Shown here: piece by piece, positions 25,675 through 33,649 of the stretch
Numbering within the stretch: position 1 is the stretch's first letter
Layout of the letters: every line of letters begins with the position of its first letter
DNA from: JBBSHE01 sp038253325
GTDB lineage: Bacteria; Actinomycetota; Actinomycetes; Propionibacteriales; Nocardioidaceae
Direction of reading: 5' to 3'
Length of the DNA: 64,000 bases
Assembly (NCBI GenBank): GCA_038253325.1
Contig: JBBSHE010000013.1
Span: 3,449-67,448, forward strand
Notes under the pieces: generated by a model
What the model saw: the letters and a program-made list of their open reading frames with translations, nothing else
What the model was told of the DNA's origin: nothing
Database searches by the model: none
Translations under genes and position numbers: made by a program

Positions 25675-26813
25675 CGGCTTGCTGGAGTCGTCGCGGCCAG
25701 CTGTCCGCATGCCCCGTCGATCTCGCGCCCCCGGGTGTCGCGAACCGTGGTCGGGACACCCTTGGCCTCGATCCGGCGAAGGAACTCCCGCTGGTCCTCG
25801 GGTCGCGACGCGGTCCACCTCGACCCCGGCGTCGGGTTCAGCGGAATCAGGTTGACGTGCACCCAGCCCCAGTCGCCGTACGAGGTGAGCACGTCCGCCA
25901 GCATGTCGGCACGCCAGCCCTGGTCGTTGACGTCCTTGATCAGCGCGTACTCGATCGACACCCGCCGCTTGGTCGCCTGCGCGTAATCCCACGCCGCCTC
26001 GACGGCCTGGCGCACGGTCCACCGGGTGTTGATGGGGATGAGCTCGTTGCGGAGCTCGTCGTCCGGTGCGTGCAGAGACAACGCGAGCGTGAGCGGTAGG
26101 CCCTCGGTGGCGAGCTGACGCACCCGAGGCACCAGGCCGACGGTCGAAACGGTGATGCCGCGGGCAGACATGCCGAGTCCGTCAGGGTCGCGATCCGTGA
26201 GACGACGCACCGCCGTCATCACGGCCCGGTAGTTCGCCATCGGCTCGCCCATGCCCATGAACACGACGTTCGATACCCGACCGCGTCCACCCGGCACCTC
26301 GTCTCGAGCGAGCGAGCGCGCTCCTGCGACGACCTGGTCGACGATCTCTGCCGCGGACAGGTTGCGCTGAAGGCCCGCTTGCCCGGTGGCGCAGAAGGGG
26401 CAGGCCATTCCGCACCCGGCCTGCGAAGAGACGCACATCGTGACCCGACCGGGGTACCGCATCAGGACCGACTCGACCAGCACTCCGTCGAACAGCCGCC
26501 ACAGCGTCTTGCGGGTCGCTCCGCCGTCGGCTTCCTGGGTGCGGACGGGCGTGAGCAGGGGCGGCAGCAACGTACGCACGAGCTCGTCGCGCCGCCCGGC
26601 TGGAAGGTCCGTCATCTCGTCCGGATCGTCCACCAGCCGAGTGAAGTAGTGCCGCGACAACTGCCGAGCCCGATATCCCGGAAGGCCCGCTCCCTCGACC
26701 AGATGCGTGCGCTCGCCCGGATCCAGGTCGGCGAGGTGGCGTGGCGGTCGGGACCGACCGCTCGGCGCGCCGGACACGCCTTGAAGCGAGGTTCGGGGAG
26801 TGGTCTCGGGCAT
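25671..26813 (-). CDS. rlmN: 23S rRNA (A2503-C2) / tRNA (A37-C2) methyltransferase RlmN
   Basis: 380 residues from ATG 26813 (MPETTPRTSLQG). Radical-SAM enzyme with the cluster motif CGMACPFC (Cys134, 138, 141), then GMGEPMANY for SAM binding and SLHAPDDELRNELIPIN near the C-terminus. It methylates A2503 of 23S rRNA by a two-Cys mechanism. It follows the phosphatase gene after five bases, at the end of the cdsA side of the translation block. Confidence 0.93.
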   Translation of the reverse strand: MPETTPRTSLQGVSGAPSGRSRPPRHLADLDPGERTHLVEGAGLPGYRARQLSRHYFTRLVDDPDEMTDLPAGRRDELVRTLLPPLLTPVRTQEADGGATRKTLWRLFDGVLVESVLMRYPGRVTMCVSSQAGCGMACPFCATGQAGLQRNLSAAEIVDQVVAGARSLARDEVPGGRGRVSNVVFMGMGEPMANYRAVMTAVRRLTDRDPDGLGMSARGITVSTVGLVPRVRQLATEGLPLTLALSLHAPDDELRNELIPINTRWTVRQAVEAAWDYAQATKRRVSIEYALIKDVNDQGWRADMLADVLTSYGDWGWVHVNLIPLNPTPGSRWTASRPEDQREFLRRIEAKGVPTTVRDTRGREIDGACGQLAATTPASR

Positions 26814-26818
26814 GACGT

Positions 26819-27400
26819 TCACGAGTCTAGGAACTCGCCCCACGCCATGGCAGGAACAATCTCGCCGTCTGGTTCGACCTCGAACGAGCAGTGGTCCGGC
26901 ATCCGAAGCGCTCGCCATTCTGCGGTCGCCGGTGTACGGCCGGTCAGAGCCCCCACCAGGAGCGTGAGCGCCGTGCCGTGGCTGACGAGGACGCAGTCAC
27001 GGCCGCCGCAGTCGAGCACGATCTGCTCGAGGGCCGACACGACCCGCTCGGTGACTGCGTCGCGCGACTCCCACGACCGACCGGCCGGAACCGTCCCGTC
27101 GGTCAGGAAAGCGGCCACCGCCACCTCGAACTCGCCGGAGTCCTCGTACCAGGCGCCGGAACGCTCGGCCTCACGTAGGTCCGTGACGACCGTCGCTTCC
27201 GGCGCGAGCAGCAGCTCGGCCGTCTGCCGGGCCTTCGACTCCGGTGACGTGAACCACCGGGCATCCGCCGGTAGTACTCCGCTGTCGCGAAGCGCGGCCG
27301 CGGAACAGTCACTCGGCAGCCGCCACCGCCCGGGCGGTACTTCCGGATCGATGCTCGATCGGGCATGGCGTACAAGGTGGATCGCGCTCACATCCTTCAC
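26819..27400 (-). CDS. Histidine phosphatase family protein
   Basis: 193 residues from a GTG at 27400 that shares one base with the cdsA stop (TAGTG). The phosphohistidine motif is IHLVRHARSS, with the second catalytic His in VLVSHGTALTLL; SPESKARQTAELLL contains the supporting Arg. Members are broad phosphatases or phosphoglycerate mutase-like enzymes. Its position between cdsA and rlmN indicates co-transcription. Substrate not predictable. Confidence 0.83.
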   Translation of the reverse strand: MKDVSAIHLVRHARSSIDPEVPPGRWRLPSDCSAAALRDSGVLPADARWFTSPESKARQTAELLLAPEATVVTDLREAERSGAWYEDSGEFEVAVAAFLTDGTVPAGRSWESRDAVTERVVSALEQIVLDCGGRDCVLVSHGTALTLLVGALTGRTPATAEWRALRMPDHCSFEVEPDGEIVPAMAWGEFLDS

Positions 27401-28242
27401 TACCTCGTGACGTCGACCCAGAAGTGCAGCACCAACCACACCAGCGGGACCGCGGCGAGCAACGAGTCGAGGCGATCCATGATGCCGCCGTGTCCGGGCA
27501 GCACGTTGCTCATGTCCTTGATCCTCAGATCGCGTTTGATCAGTGACTCCGCGAGGTCACCGAACGTAGCCGCGACGACAACGACGGCACCGAGCACGAC
27601 ACCGACCCACCAACGGCCACCGAGCAGCACGACGACGCACAGCACACCGATGCCGACACAGGCGACGGCCGAGCCGACGAAACCCTCCCAGGTCTTCTTT
27701 GGGCTGATGCTCGGGGCCATCGGGTGCTTTCCGAAGATCACTCCGGAGATGTAGCCACCCGTGTCGGATGCGGCCACGACTGCCATGAACGTGATCACCC
27801 GTCGTACGCCGTCGCCGGGATGCAGCAGCAACACCACGAACGACGCCAGAAACGGTGCGTAGACCAGGCAGAAGACCGTGGCCGTCGTGTCTCGTACGAA
27901 GCCGCTCGGGCCCCGAGGCATCCGCCACAGGACACCCAAGAGCACCGAGGCGGCGAGGGCAAACGCGAGAACGCCGGTCCCGCCGTAGTACGCGCCGGTG
28001 ACCATCGCAATGGCCCCTGCACACATGGGCAGGAGCGGTATCCAGGTCTGCGCCTGCGCAAGCGCCCGACCGAGCTCCCACAGGCCGACCAGGATCGCCG
28101 CGATGACCACGACCAGGAACAGATCCTTGACGAACGCAAGCGACGCGATGATCACGACGGCAAGAACCGCCGCCACTCCGAGTGCGGCCGAGAGGTCGCG
28201 GCCCGCGCGAGACGTGTTGGCCGGCGCCTCGACGGCTTTCAC
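27400..28242 (-). CDS. cdsA: Phosphatidate cytidylyltransferase
   Basis: 280 residues, GTG start (VKAVEAPANTSRAGRDL). A membrane enzyme making CDP-diacylglycerol from phosphatidate and CTP. It has about eight hydrophobic segments, and the family signature near the C-terminus is SLIKRDLRIKDMSNVLPGHGG followed by MDRLDS. It starts three bases after the frr coding strand ends, in the conserved pyrH-frr-cdsA order. Confidence 0.92.
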   Translation of the reverse strand: MKAVEAPANTSRAGRDLSAALGVAAVLAVVIIASLAFVKDLFLVVVIAAILVGLWELGRALAQAQTWIPLLPMCAGAIAMVTGAYYGGTGVLAFALAASVLLGVLWRMPRGPSGFVRDTTATVFCLVYAPFLASFVVLLLHPGDGVRRVITFMAVVAASDTGGYISGVIFGKHPMAPSISPKKTWEGFVGSAVACVGIGVLCVVVLLGGRWWVGVVLGAVVVVAATFGDLAESLIKRDLRIKDMSNVLPGHGGIMDRLDSLLAAVPLVWLVLHFWVDVTR

Positions 28243-28245
28243 CCG

Positions 28246-28803
28246 TCAGACCTCAAGAAGCTCGGCCTCCTTGTGCTTGAGCAGCTCGTCGATGCCGTCG
28301 ACATGCTTCTTCGTCATGGCGTCCAACCGCTTCTCGGCGCCCGTGACGTCGTCCTCACCGACGTCACCGTCCTTCTGGGCCCGCTCGAGCTGCTGTTTGG
28401 CGTGTCGCCGGATGTTGCGGACGGCGACCCGTGCGTCCTCCGCCTTCGACCTGGCGAGCTTGATGTACTCCTTGCGCCGCTCCTCGGTCAGCTCCGGCAT
28501 CACGACCCGGAGCACGTCGCCGTTGTTGGTCGGGTTGACGCCGAGGTCCGAGTCTCGGATTGCCTTCTCGATCGCCGTCAACGCCTGCGGGTCGTAGGCG
28601 CTGATCGTCACGACCCGCGGTTCGGGGTTGTGGAACGACGCAAGCTGCTGGATCGGGGTCGGTGTGCCGTAGTACTCGGCCGTCAGCTTCGCGAACATTG
28701 CCGGATGCGCTCGCCCCGTGCGTATCGTCGCGAAGTCTTCACGGGCAACCGACACCGCCTTGTCCATCTTGCCATCGGCTTCGCGAAGGGTTTGGTCGAT
28801 CAC
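28246..28803 (-). CDS. frr: Ribosome recycling factor
   Basis: 185 residues from GTG 28803 (VIDQTLREADGKMDKAV), exactly the normal length, with GGAG about eight bases before the start. Conserved segments are AREDFATIRTGRAHPAMF and DLGVNPTNNGDVLRVVMPELTEERR. It splits post-termination ribosomes together with EF-G. It lies between pyrH and cdsA as in most actinobacteria. Confidence 0.95.
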   Translation of the reverse strand: MIDQTLREADGKMDKAVSVAREDFATIRTGRAHPAMFAKLTAEYYGTPTPIQQLASFHNPEPRVVTISAYDPQALTAIEKAIRDSDLGVNPTNNGDVLRVVMPELTEERRKEYIKLARSKAEDARVAVRNIRRHAKQQLERAQKDGDVGEDDVTGAEKRLDAMTKKHVDGIDELLKHKEAELLEV

Positions 28804-28831
28804 GCGAGTCTCCTGTTCCTCGGTGGCGCCA

Positions 28832-29578
28832 TCAACGGTTGTCGCCCACGTAGGTGCCGATTTTCTCACCCCGGACGATCCTGGCGACGGCGCCCTCGTC
28901 CAGCATCCCGAAGACGACCATCGGCAGGTGGTTCTCCATGCACAGGGCGAACGCCGTTGCATCGGCGACTCTCAGCCCGGCGGCAAGGGCCTCTTGATAT
29001 GTCAACGTGTCGAGCTTGGTCGCGGTCGGGTCGAGACGTGGATCTGCGGTGTACACACCGTCGACGCCGTTCTTGCCCATCAAGACGACCTCGCACTTCG
29101 TCTCCAAGGCGCGTTGAGCCGCGACGGTGTCGGTGGAGAAGAACGGCATGCCGGCGCCGGCCCCGAAGATGACCGCGCGACCCTTCTCGAGGTGCCGGAT
29201 CGCACGCCGGGGAATGTACGGCTCGGCGACCTGGCCCATCGTGATCGCGGTCTGGACCCGGGTCTCGACGCCCTTCTTCTCGAGGAAGTCCTGGAGCGCC
29301 AGGCAGTTCATCACGATCCCGAGCATGCCCATGTAGTCCGCGCGAGCGCGGTCCATGCCGCGCTGCTGGAGCTCCGCGCCGCGGAAGAAGTTCCCACCGC
29401 CGAGCACGATGGCGACCTGGACACCGTCGCGTACCACGGTGGCGATCTCACTGGCGATCTGATCCACGACGTCGGGGTCTAGGCCGACGTGCCCGCCGCC
29501 GAGCACCTCACCGGAAAGCTTGAGCAACACCCGGTGGTATGCCATGGGTGCCGGTTCCGCCGACTCTGACAGCTCCAC
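28832..29578 (-). CDS. pyrH: UMP kinase
   Basis: 248 residues from GTG 29578, which has GGGAGG eight bases upstream; ATG 29545 (MAYHRVLLKLSGE) is a shorter alternative. Amino acid kinase fold with LLKLSGEVLGGG, VAIVLGGGNFFRG and GKNGVDGVYTADPR. It phosphorylates UMP to UDP for pyrimidine supply and is regulated by UTP and GTP in known members. It sits between tsf and frr. Confidence 0.95.
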   Translation of the reverse strand: MELSESAEPAPMAYHRVLLKLSGEVLGGGHVGLDPDVVDQIASEIATVVRDGVQVAIVLGGGNFFRGAELQQRGMDRARADYMGMLGIVMNCLALQDFLEKKGVETRVQTAITMGQVAEPYIPRRAIRHLEKGRAVIFGAGAGMPFFSTDTVAAQRALETKCEVVLMGKNGVDGVYTADPRLDPTATKLDTLTYQEALAAGLRVADATAFALCMENHLPMVVFGMLDEGAVARIVRGEKIGTYVGDNR

Positions 29579-29623
29579 TGCTCCGGCCTCCCTCTACGTC
29601 CTGGTGGCCCGATCTTGCCGTAC

Positions 29624-30439
29624 CTACTGGCCGATCTCGAAACGCGCGAACCGTCGTACGACGACACCGGCGTCGTCGAGCAGCTGGCGTACGGTCCGCT
29701 TCGAGTCGGTGACCGAAGCCTGCTCGAGCAGGCACACGTCTTTGAAGAAGCCGTTCACGCGGCCTTCTACGACCTTGGGCACGGCCTGCTCCGGCTTGCC
29801 CTCCTCGCGAGCTGTCGCCTCGGCGATTTCGCGCTCCTTGGCGACGACGTCCACGGGTACGTCGTCACGGTGAACATATTGCGGGCGCATCGCGGCGATC
29901 TGCATCGCCGCCGTGCGTGCCGCGTTCGCGTCGCCGCCTTCGTACTCGACCAAGACGCCGACCGCAGGCGGGAGGTCCCGCGCGCGCCGGTGCAGGTACG
30001 TCGTCGTCGTCCCTTGGAAGACGGCGACGCGCCCCAGCTGAAGCTTCTCACCGATCACGACTGCCATCGCCTGAATCGCCTCATCGACGGTCGTGCCGTC
30101 CTCGAGCCTGACGTCTGCCAAGTCGCCTGCGTCCGCGATCTTCGCGGTGTCCGCGGCGGCCGCGATCCGGTCGGCGAGCGCGATGAACTGCTCGTTCTTG
30201 GCGACGAAGTCCGTCTCCGAGTTGAGCTCGACGAGTGCGGATCCGCTCGCTGCCACGAGTCCGGAGGTCGCGTCACGTTCGGCACCGCGCTTGGCGGCCT
30301 TGGCGGCACCCCTCACCCGGAGGATCTCGATCGCCTTCTCGGAGTCGCCGCCGGCATCCTCGAGCGCCTTCTTGGCATCCATCATTCCCGCGCCGGTCCG
30401 GTCGCGGAGCTTCTTAACGTCGGTGGCTGCGATGGCCAT
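29624..30439 (-). CDS. tsf: Elongation factor Ts
   Basis: 271 residues. The N-terminal UBA-like domain starts MAIAATDVKKLRDRTGAGMMDAK, and the Tu-binding core includes ELNSETDFVAKNEQF. It regenerates EF-Tu-GTP. It follows rpsB with about 90 bases between the genes, where a small hairpin lies (30463-30479). Confidence 0.96.
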   Translation of the reverse strand: MAIAATDVKKLRDRTGAGMMDAKKALEDAGGDSEKAIEILRVRGAAKAAKRGAERDATSGLVAASGSALVELNSETDFVAKNEQFIALADRIAAAADTAKIADAGDLADVRLEDGTTVDEAIQAMAVVIGEKLQLGRVAVFQGTTTTYLHRRARDLPPAVGVLVEYEGGDANAARTAAMQIAAMRPQYVHRDDVPVDVVAKEREIAEATAREEGKPEQAVPKVVEGRVNGFFKDVCLLEQASVTDSKRTVRQLLDDAGVVVRRFARFEIGQ

Positions 30440-30462
30440 CAGCGGCTCTTCTCTCAGTGCAT

Positions 30463-30479
30463 CCCGAGCCAGACTCGGG
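30463..30479 (-). other. Hairpin between rpsB and tsf
   Basis: CCCGAG and CTCGGG are perfect arms with a 5-base loop, in the 90-base space between the rpsB stop and the tsf start. It is too short to be a convincing full terminator; partial attenuation or RNA processing is possible. Confidence 0.35.
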
Positions 30480-30531
30480 TCCTCCGCCCCTGTCGGACGG
30501 CGGTGTTCGTATGGATGGACGAGTGGGGTGG

Positions 30532-31596
30532 TCAGGCCGTGGCGGCGTCCACGGTGGACTCCTCGGGCGCGGTGGCGTCCTCGGGCGCGGTGGCCTCCTC
30601 GGGCGCGGTGGCGTCCTCGGGCGCGGCCTCCTCGGTGGCGGCCGCCGTCGCTGCCGGCTCAGTGGCCTCGGACGCCGGTGCCGGCTCGACTTCCTCGGGC
30701 GCCGTGGCCATCTCTGTGACGGCCCTCGTCGCTGCCGGCTCGGCGGCCTCGGATGCCGGCACCGGCTCAGTGGCCTCGGACGCCGGTGCGGGCTCAGCGG
30801 TGCCTTCGGCCGACGCGGATGTCGAAAGAAGTTCCTGCTCCCACTCGGGCAGCGGCTCCTCGGCCCCCAACTCCTCGCCAGCCGCCTCGTTGCCGGTCTT
30901 CACGCCCGCGCGGGCTACCAACCCTTCGGCGACCGCGTCGGCGACGACACGGGTGAGCAGCGCGACCGAACGGATCGCGTCGTCGTTTCCCGGAATCGGC
31001 CAGTCGACCTGGTCGGGATCACAGTTCGTGTCAAGGATGGCGACGATCGGCACGCCGAGCTTGCGCGCCTCGTCGACCGCAAGATGCTCCTTGTTGGTGT
31101 CGACGATCCACACAGCCGACGGGACCCGGGCCATGTCACGAACGCCGCCGAGCGTGCGCTCGAGCTTGTCCTTCTCGCGCTTGAGCTGGAGCAGCTCCTT
31201 CTTCGTACGGCCCGAACCGGCGACGTCGTCGAAGTTGATCTCTTCGAGCTCTTTGAGCCGGAGCAGCCGCTGGTTGACGGTCTGGAAGTTCGTCAGCATC
31301 CCACCGAGCCACCGCTGGTTGACGTACGGCATCCCGACCCGCTTCGCCTGCTCCGATACTGCCTCTTGAGCCTGCTTTTTCGTGCCGACGAACAAGATGT
31401 TCCCGCCGCTGGCCACGGTCTTCTTCACGAACTCGAAACTGCTGTCGATGTAGGTGAGCGACTGCTGCAGGTCGATGATGTAGATGCCGTTGCGGTCGGT
31501 CATGATGAAACGTTTCATCTTGGGGTTCCAGCGCCTGGTCTGGTGCCCGAAGTGCACGCCGCTCTCAAGCAGCTGTCGCATGGTGACGACGGCCAT
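30532..31596 (-). CDS. rpsB: 30S ribosomal protein S2 with long acidic tail
   Basis: 354 residues from ATG 31596, with GAGGAGG before the start. The core starts MAVVTMRQLLESGVHFGHQTRRW and has GTKKQAQEAV, RWLGGMLTNF and GIPVIAILDTN-like segments (here VPIVAILDTNCDPD). After about residue 265 comes a tail of roughly 85 residues made of Ala, Glu, Pro and Thr, absent from typical S2 of 250-300 residues. Part of it is encoded by an 18-base tandem repeat. Confidence 0.95.
   Translation of the reverse strand: MAVVTMRQLLESGVHFGHQTRRWNPKMKRFIMTDRNGIYIIDLQQSLTYIDSSFEFVKKTVASGGNILFVGTKKQAQEAVSEQAKRVGMPYVNQRWLGGMLTNFQTVNQRLLRLKELEEINFDDVAGSGRTKKELLQLKREKDKLERTLGGVRDMARVPSAVWIVDTNKEHLAVDEARKLGVPIVAILDTNCDPDQVDWPIPGNDDAIRSVALLTRVVADAVAEGLVARAGVKTGNEAAGEELGAEEPLPEWEQELLSTSASAEGTAEPAPASEATEPVPASEAAEPAATRAVTEMATAPEEVEPAPASEATEPAATAAATEEAAPEDATAPEEATAPEDATAPEESTVDAATA
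30560..30626. repeat. 18-base tandem repeat in the rpsB tail
   Basis: Three units of TCCTCGGGCGCGGTGGCG (the second with one change) start at 30560, 30578 and 30596, followed by a partial fourth unit. On the coding strand this gives repeated six-residue ATAPEE/D units. The length is a multiple of three, so copy change keeps the frame. Confidence 0.8.
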
Positions 31597-31890
31597 GGGT
31601 GTCCTCCTCATGCATCGCGGCCGCGACGCAAGGTATGCGGTTGGTCGTCTCGGCGGCTGCCGGGACCCTGACGTTCCACGCCTGCCGCTCACCCGAAGAT
31701 GAGACCTAGGCACACGTCCACGGGAGTACGTGGGTCGGAACGTGCGAAGTCAGTTCGAGAACTGCTGCGTTGAGTCTAGTGGACCCTCCGCCGTCGCGAG
31801 AAATCCCCAAGGACGGCTTCCCGGCTCCCGTTGTCCACCGATGTGGCCGAACCGTGGCACTGGTGGCTCAGCGCGCCGATCCTCCCTCTC
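31597..31890. other. Divergent control region of rpsB and the M23-like gene
   Basis: Nearly 300 bases without a gene. It contains the rpsB ribosome-binding site, a hairpin CCACG-ggagta-CGTGG at 31718-31733 inside the expected rpsB leader, and a 14-base palindrome CAGTTC-GA-GAACTG at 31751-31764. The palindrome does not match the GAAC-N4-GTTC layout of a LexA box. Promoter positions could not be fixed by eye. Confidence 0.45.
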
Positions 31891-32583
31891 ATGAACACGA
31901 TCCGACTGCTCTCGACCTCGCTCGGCATTCGGGTGGCCATGGTGATGGTCATGGCCGGACTGTGGTGGCCGATACCAGCCGCGGGCGCCGACCACTGGGT
32001 CTGGCCGCTGTCGCCGCGCCCGATCGTCGTCAACGGGTTCGACGCACCCGATCCGGACTGGCAGGCCGGTCACCGCGGTGTCGACCTCGCGGGAACGCTC
32101 GGCGAATCGGTGCTCGCAATCGGCGCCGGGCGGGTGACCTACGCCGGCTCCGTCGCTGGTGTCGACGTTGTGGTGGTGCGTCACGGCGTGCTGCGGTCGA
32201 CGTACGAACCCGTTCTCGCCACCGTGTCCGTCGGCGACCACGTTTTCGCCGGCGAGCCGATTGGCGACCTCGAGCTCTTCGGGTCGCACTGCCTGCCGGA
32301 CGCCTGCCTGCATCTGGGCGTGAAGAACGGGAGCCGCTACCTAGACCCTCTGAGCCTCTTCGGCCCGCGGCAGGTTCGACTGCTTCCGCTCCAGCCCGAC
32401 GCCGCACCGGAGCCCGACCAGCCGGGAGCGGACGCACGGCAACGGCCGTCGACTCCGAGACCGCCACCGATCGAGGACGCGGGTCACCCGGGTGCCGGAA
32501 CCGGATGGCCGACGGTGGTGACGGCCTTCGCGGTCACCAGCGGTGCGCTCGGGCTCGCATGGTCTCGTCGGCGGCACCCCTGA
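31891..32583 (+). CDS. Secreted degenerate M23 (LytM) domain protein
   Basis: 230 residues from ATG 31891; a start at 31831 is also open. The signal-like segment (IRVAMVMVMAGLWWPIPAAGA) is followed by a LytM domain with HRGVDLAGTLG, which keeps the first His and Asp. The HxH motif is replaced by CLHLGV, and the usual YxHL strand reads STYEP. Such partly degenerate LytM proteins often activate other hydrolases rather than cut peptidoglycan. A Pro-rich stretch and a C-terminal membrane segment (VVTAFAVTSGALGLAW) end the protein. Location beside rpsB is common in actinobacteria. Confidence 0.75.
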   Translation: MNTIRLLSTSLGIRVAMVMVMAGLWWPIPAAGADHWVWPLSPRPIVVNGFDAPDPDWQAGHRGVDLAGTLGESVLAIGAGRVTYAGSVAGVDVVVVRHGVLRSTYEPVLATVSVGDHVFAGEPIGDLELFGSHCLPDACLHLGVKNGSRYLDPLSLFGPRQVRLLPLQPDAAPEPDQPGADARQRPSTPRPPPIEDAGHPGAGTGWPTVVTAFAVTSGALGLAWSRRRHP

Positions 32584-32589
32584 CATGGC

Positions 32590-33522
32590 TCACGCACGGG
32601 GATGCGCCTGTTCGTACACCTTGCGCAGCCGCTCCGACGAAACGTGGGTGTAGACCTGAGTGGTCGCCAGCGACGCATGGCCGAGCACCTCCTGCACGGT
32701 GCGTAGGTCGGCGCCGCCCTCGAGCAGGTGGGTTGCCGCGGTGTGCCGCAGCCCGTGCGGTCCGAGGTCCGGCGCGTCGGGGACCAGCTCCAGCCGTTCG
32801 TGCACCACGCGACGCACCGCCCGCTGGTCGATCCGGCCGCCGCGCGAACCGACGAACAACGCGGGACCACTGGACGCGGTGGCCAACGCGGCCCGGCCGG
32901 CACCAAGCCACCGATCGACGGCCCGCTGGGCCGGAAGCCCGAAAGGCACCGCTCTCTCCTTGCGGCCCTTGCCGAACACCCGGACCACGCGACGCTCGGG
33001 ATCGACGTCGTCAATGTCCAGCCCGACCAGTTCGCTCACCCGGACCCCCGTGGCGTACAACATCTCGAGGATCGCGGAGTCTCGGATGCCGACCGGCGAG
33101 TCCGCCGATATCATCGCGACCGCGTCGAGCAGCGCACGAACGTGCGACTCCTTGAGCACGGCAGGCAGCGCGCGGGACGTCTTGGGCACCGCGAGCAGCG
33201 CCGCCGGGTCTGCCGGTACGCGTCCGGTCGCGGCAGCCCAGGAAAAGAAGGACCGCGCCGTCGTCGCCCGCCGGGCCAACGTCGTGCGCGCCCGGCCGAG
33301 CGTCTGCTGCTTGGCGAGCCAGCTCCGCAGGGTCCGCAGGTCCACATCGTCGAATCGGCTCAACCCGAGCGCGTCAAGGTGGGCGACGAGGTCGGCCAGG
33401 TCCGTCAGGTAGGCCCGGACCGAGTGCGGGGACAAGTCGCGCTCGACCCTCAGGTGACGCTCGTAGGCGGTGAGGATCATGTCACGCCCGTTCCTGACCG
33501 GCTGCCTGAGTACCTGCTCCAT
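32590..33522 (-). CDS. xerC: Tyrosine recombinase XerC
   Basis: 310 residues from ATG 33522. The SAM-like N-terminal domain (HLRVERDLSPHSVRAYLTDL) is followed by a catalytic domain with all expected residues: Arg161 (ATGVRVSEL), Lys185 (GKGRKER), His256 and Arg259 (HGLRHTAATH), His282 (LGHASLATTQ) and Tyr291 (VYTHV). With XerD it resolves chromosome dimers at dif. Genomic location next to dprA and rpsB, rather than next to an integration site, indicates the housekeeping enzyme. Confidence 0.9.
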   Translation of the reverse strand: MEQVLRQPVRNGRDMILTAYERHLRVERDLSPHSVRAYLTDLADLVAHLDALGLSRFDDVDLRTLRSWLAKQQTLGRARTTLARRATTARSFFSWAAATGRVPADPAALLAVPKTSRALPAVLKESHVRALLDAVAMISADSPVGIRDSAILEMLYATGVRVSELVGLDIDDVDPERRVVRVFGKGRKERAVPFGLPAQRAVDRWLGAGRAALATASSGPALFVGSRGGRIDQRAVRRVVHERLELVPDAPDLGPHGLRHTAATHLLEGGADLRTVQEVLGHASLATTQVYTHVSSERLRKVYEQAHPRA

Positions 33523-33649
33523 CTGCCCAGTATCCCGGGCTGCCACGGTGAGCCGCCGTTTCAACTCCCGGTACGGGTCAGGCGACCGGACCGTGGAAAC
33601 CACCTCACCACAATGATCACCAATCCAGCTGTTGCCGTGGAATGTCCGC

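Noticed and set aside
31751..31764. LexA/SOS box at the rpsB palindrome
   Set aside because: The half sites are in the opposite orientation (GTTC-GA-GAAC) to the known GAAC-N4-GTTC layout.
32590..33522. Phage or island integrase
   Set aside because: All residues and the setting next to dprA and rpsB fit housekeeping XerC; no attachment sites or phage genes are near.
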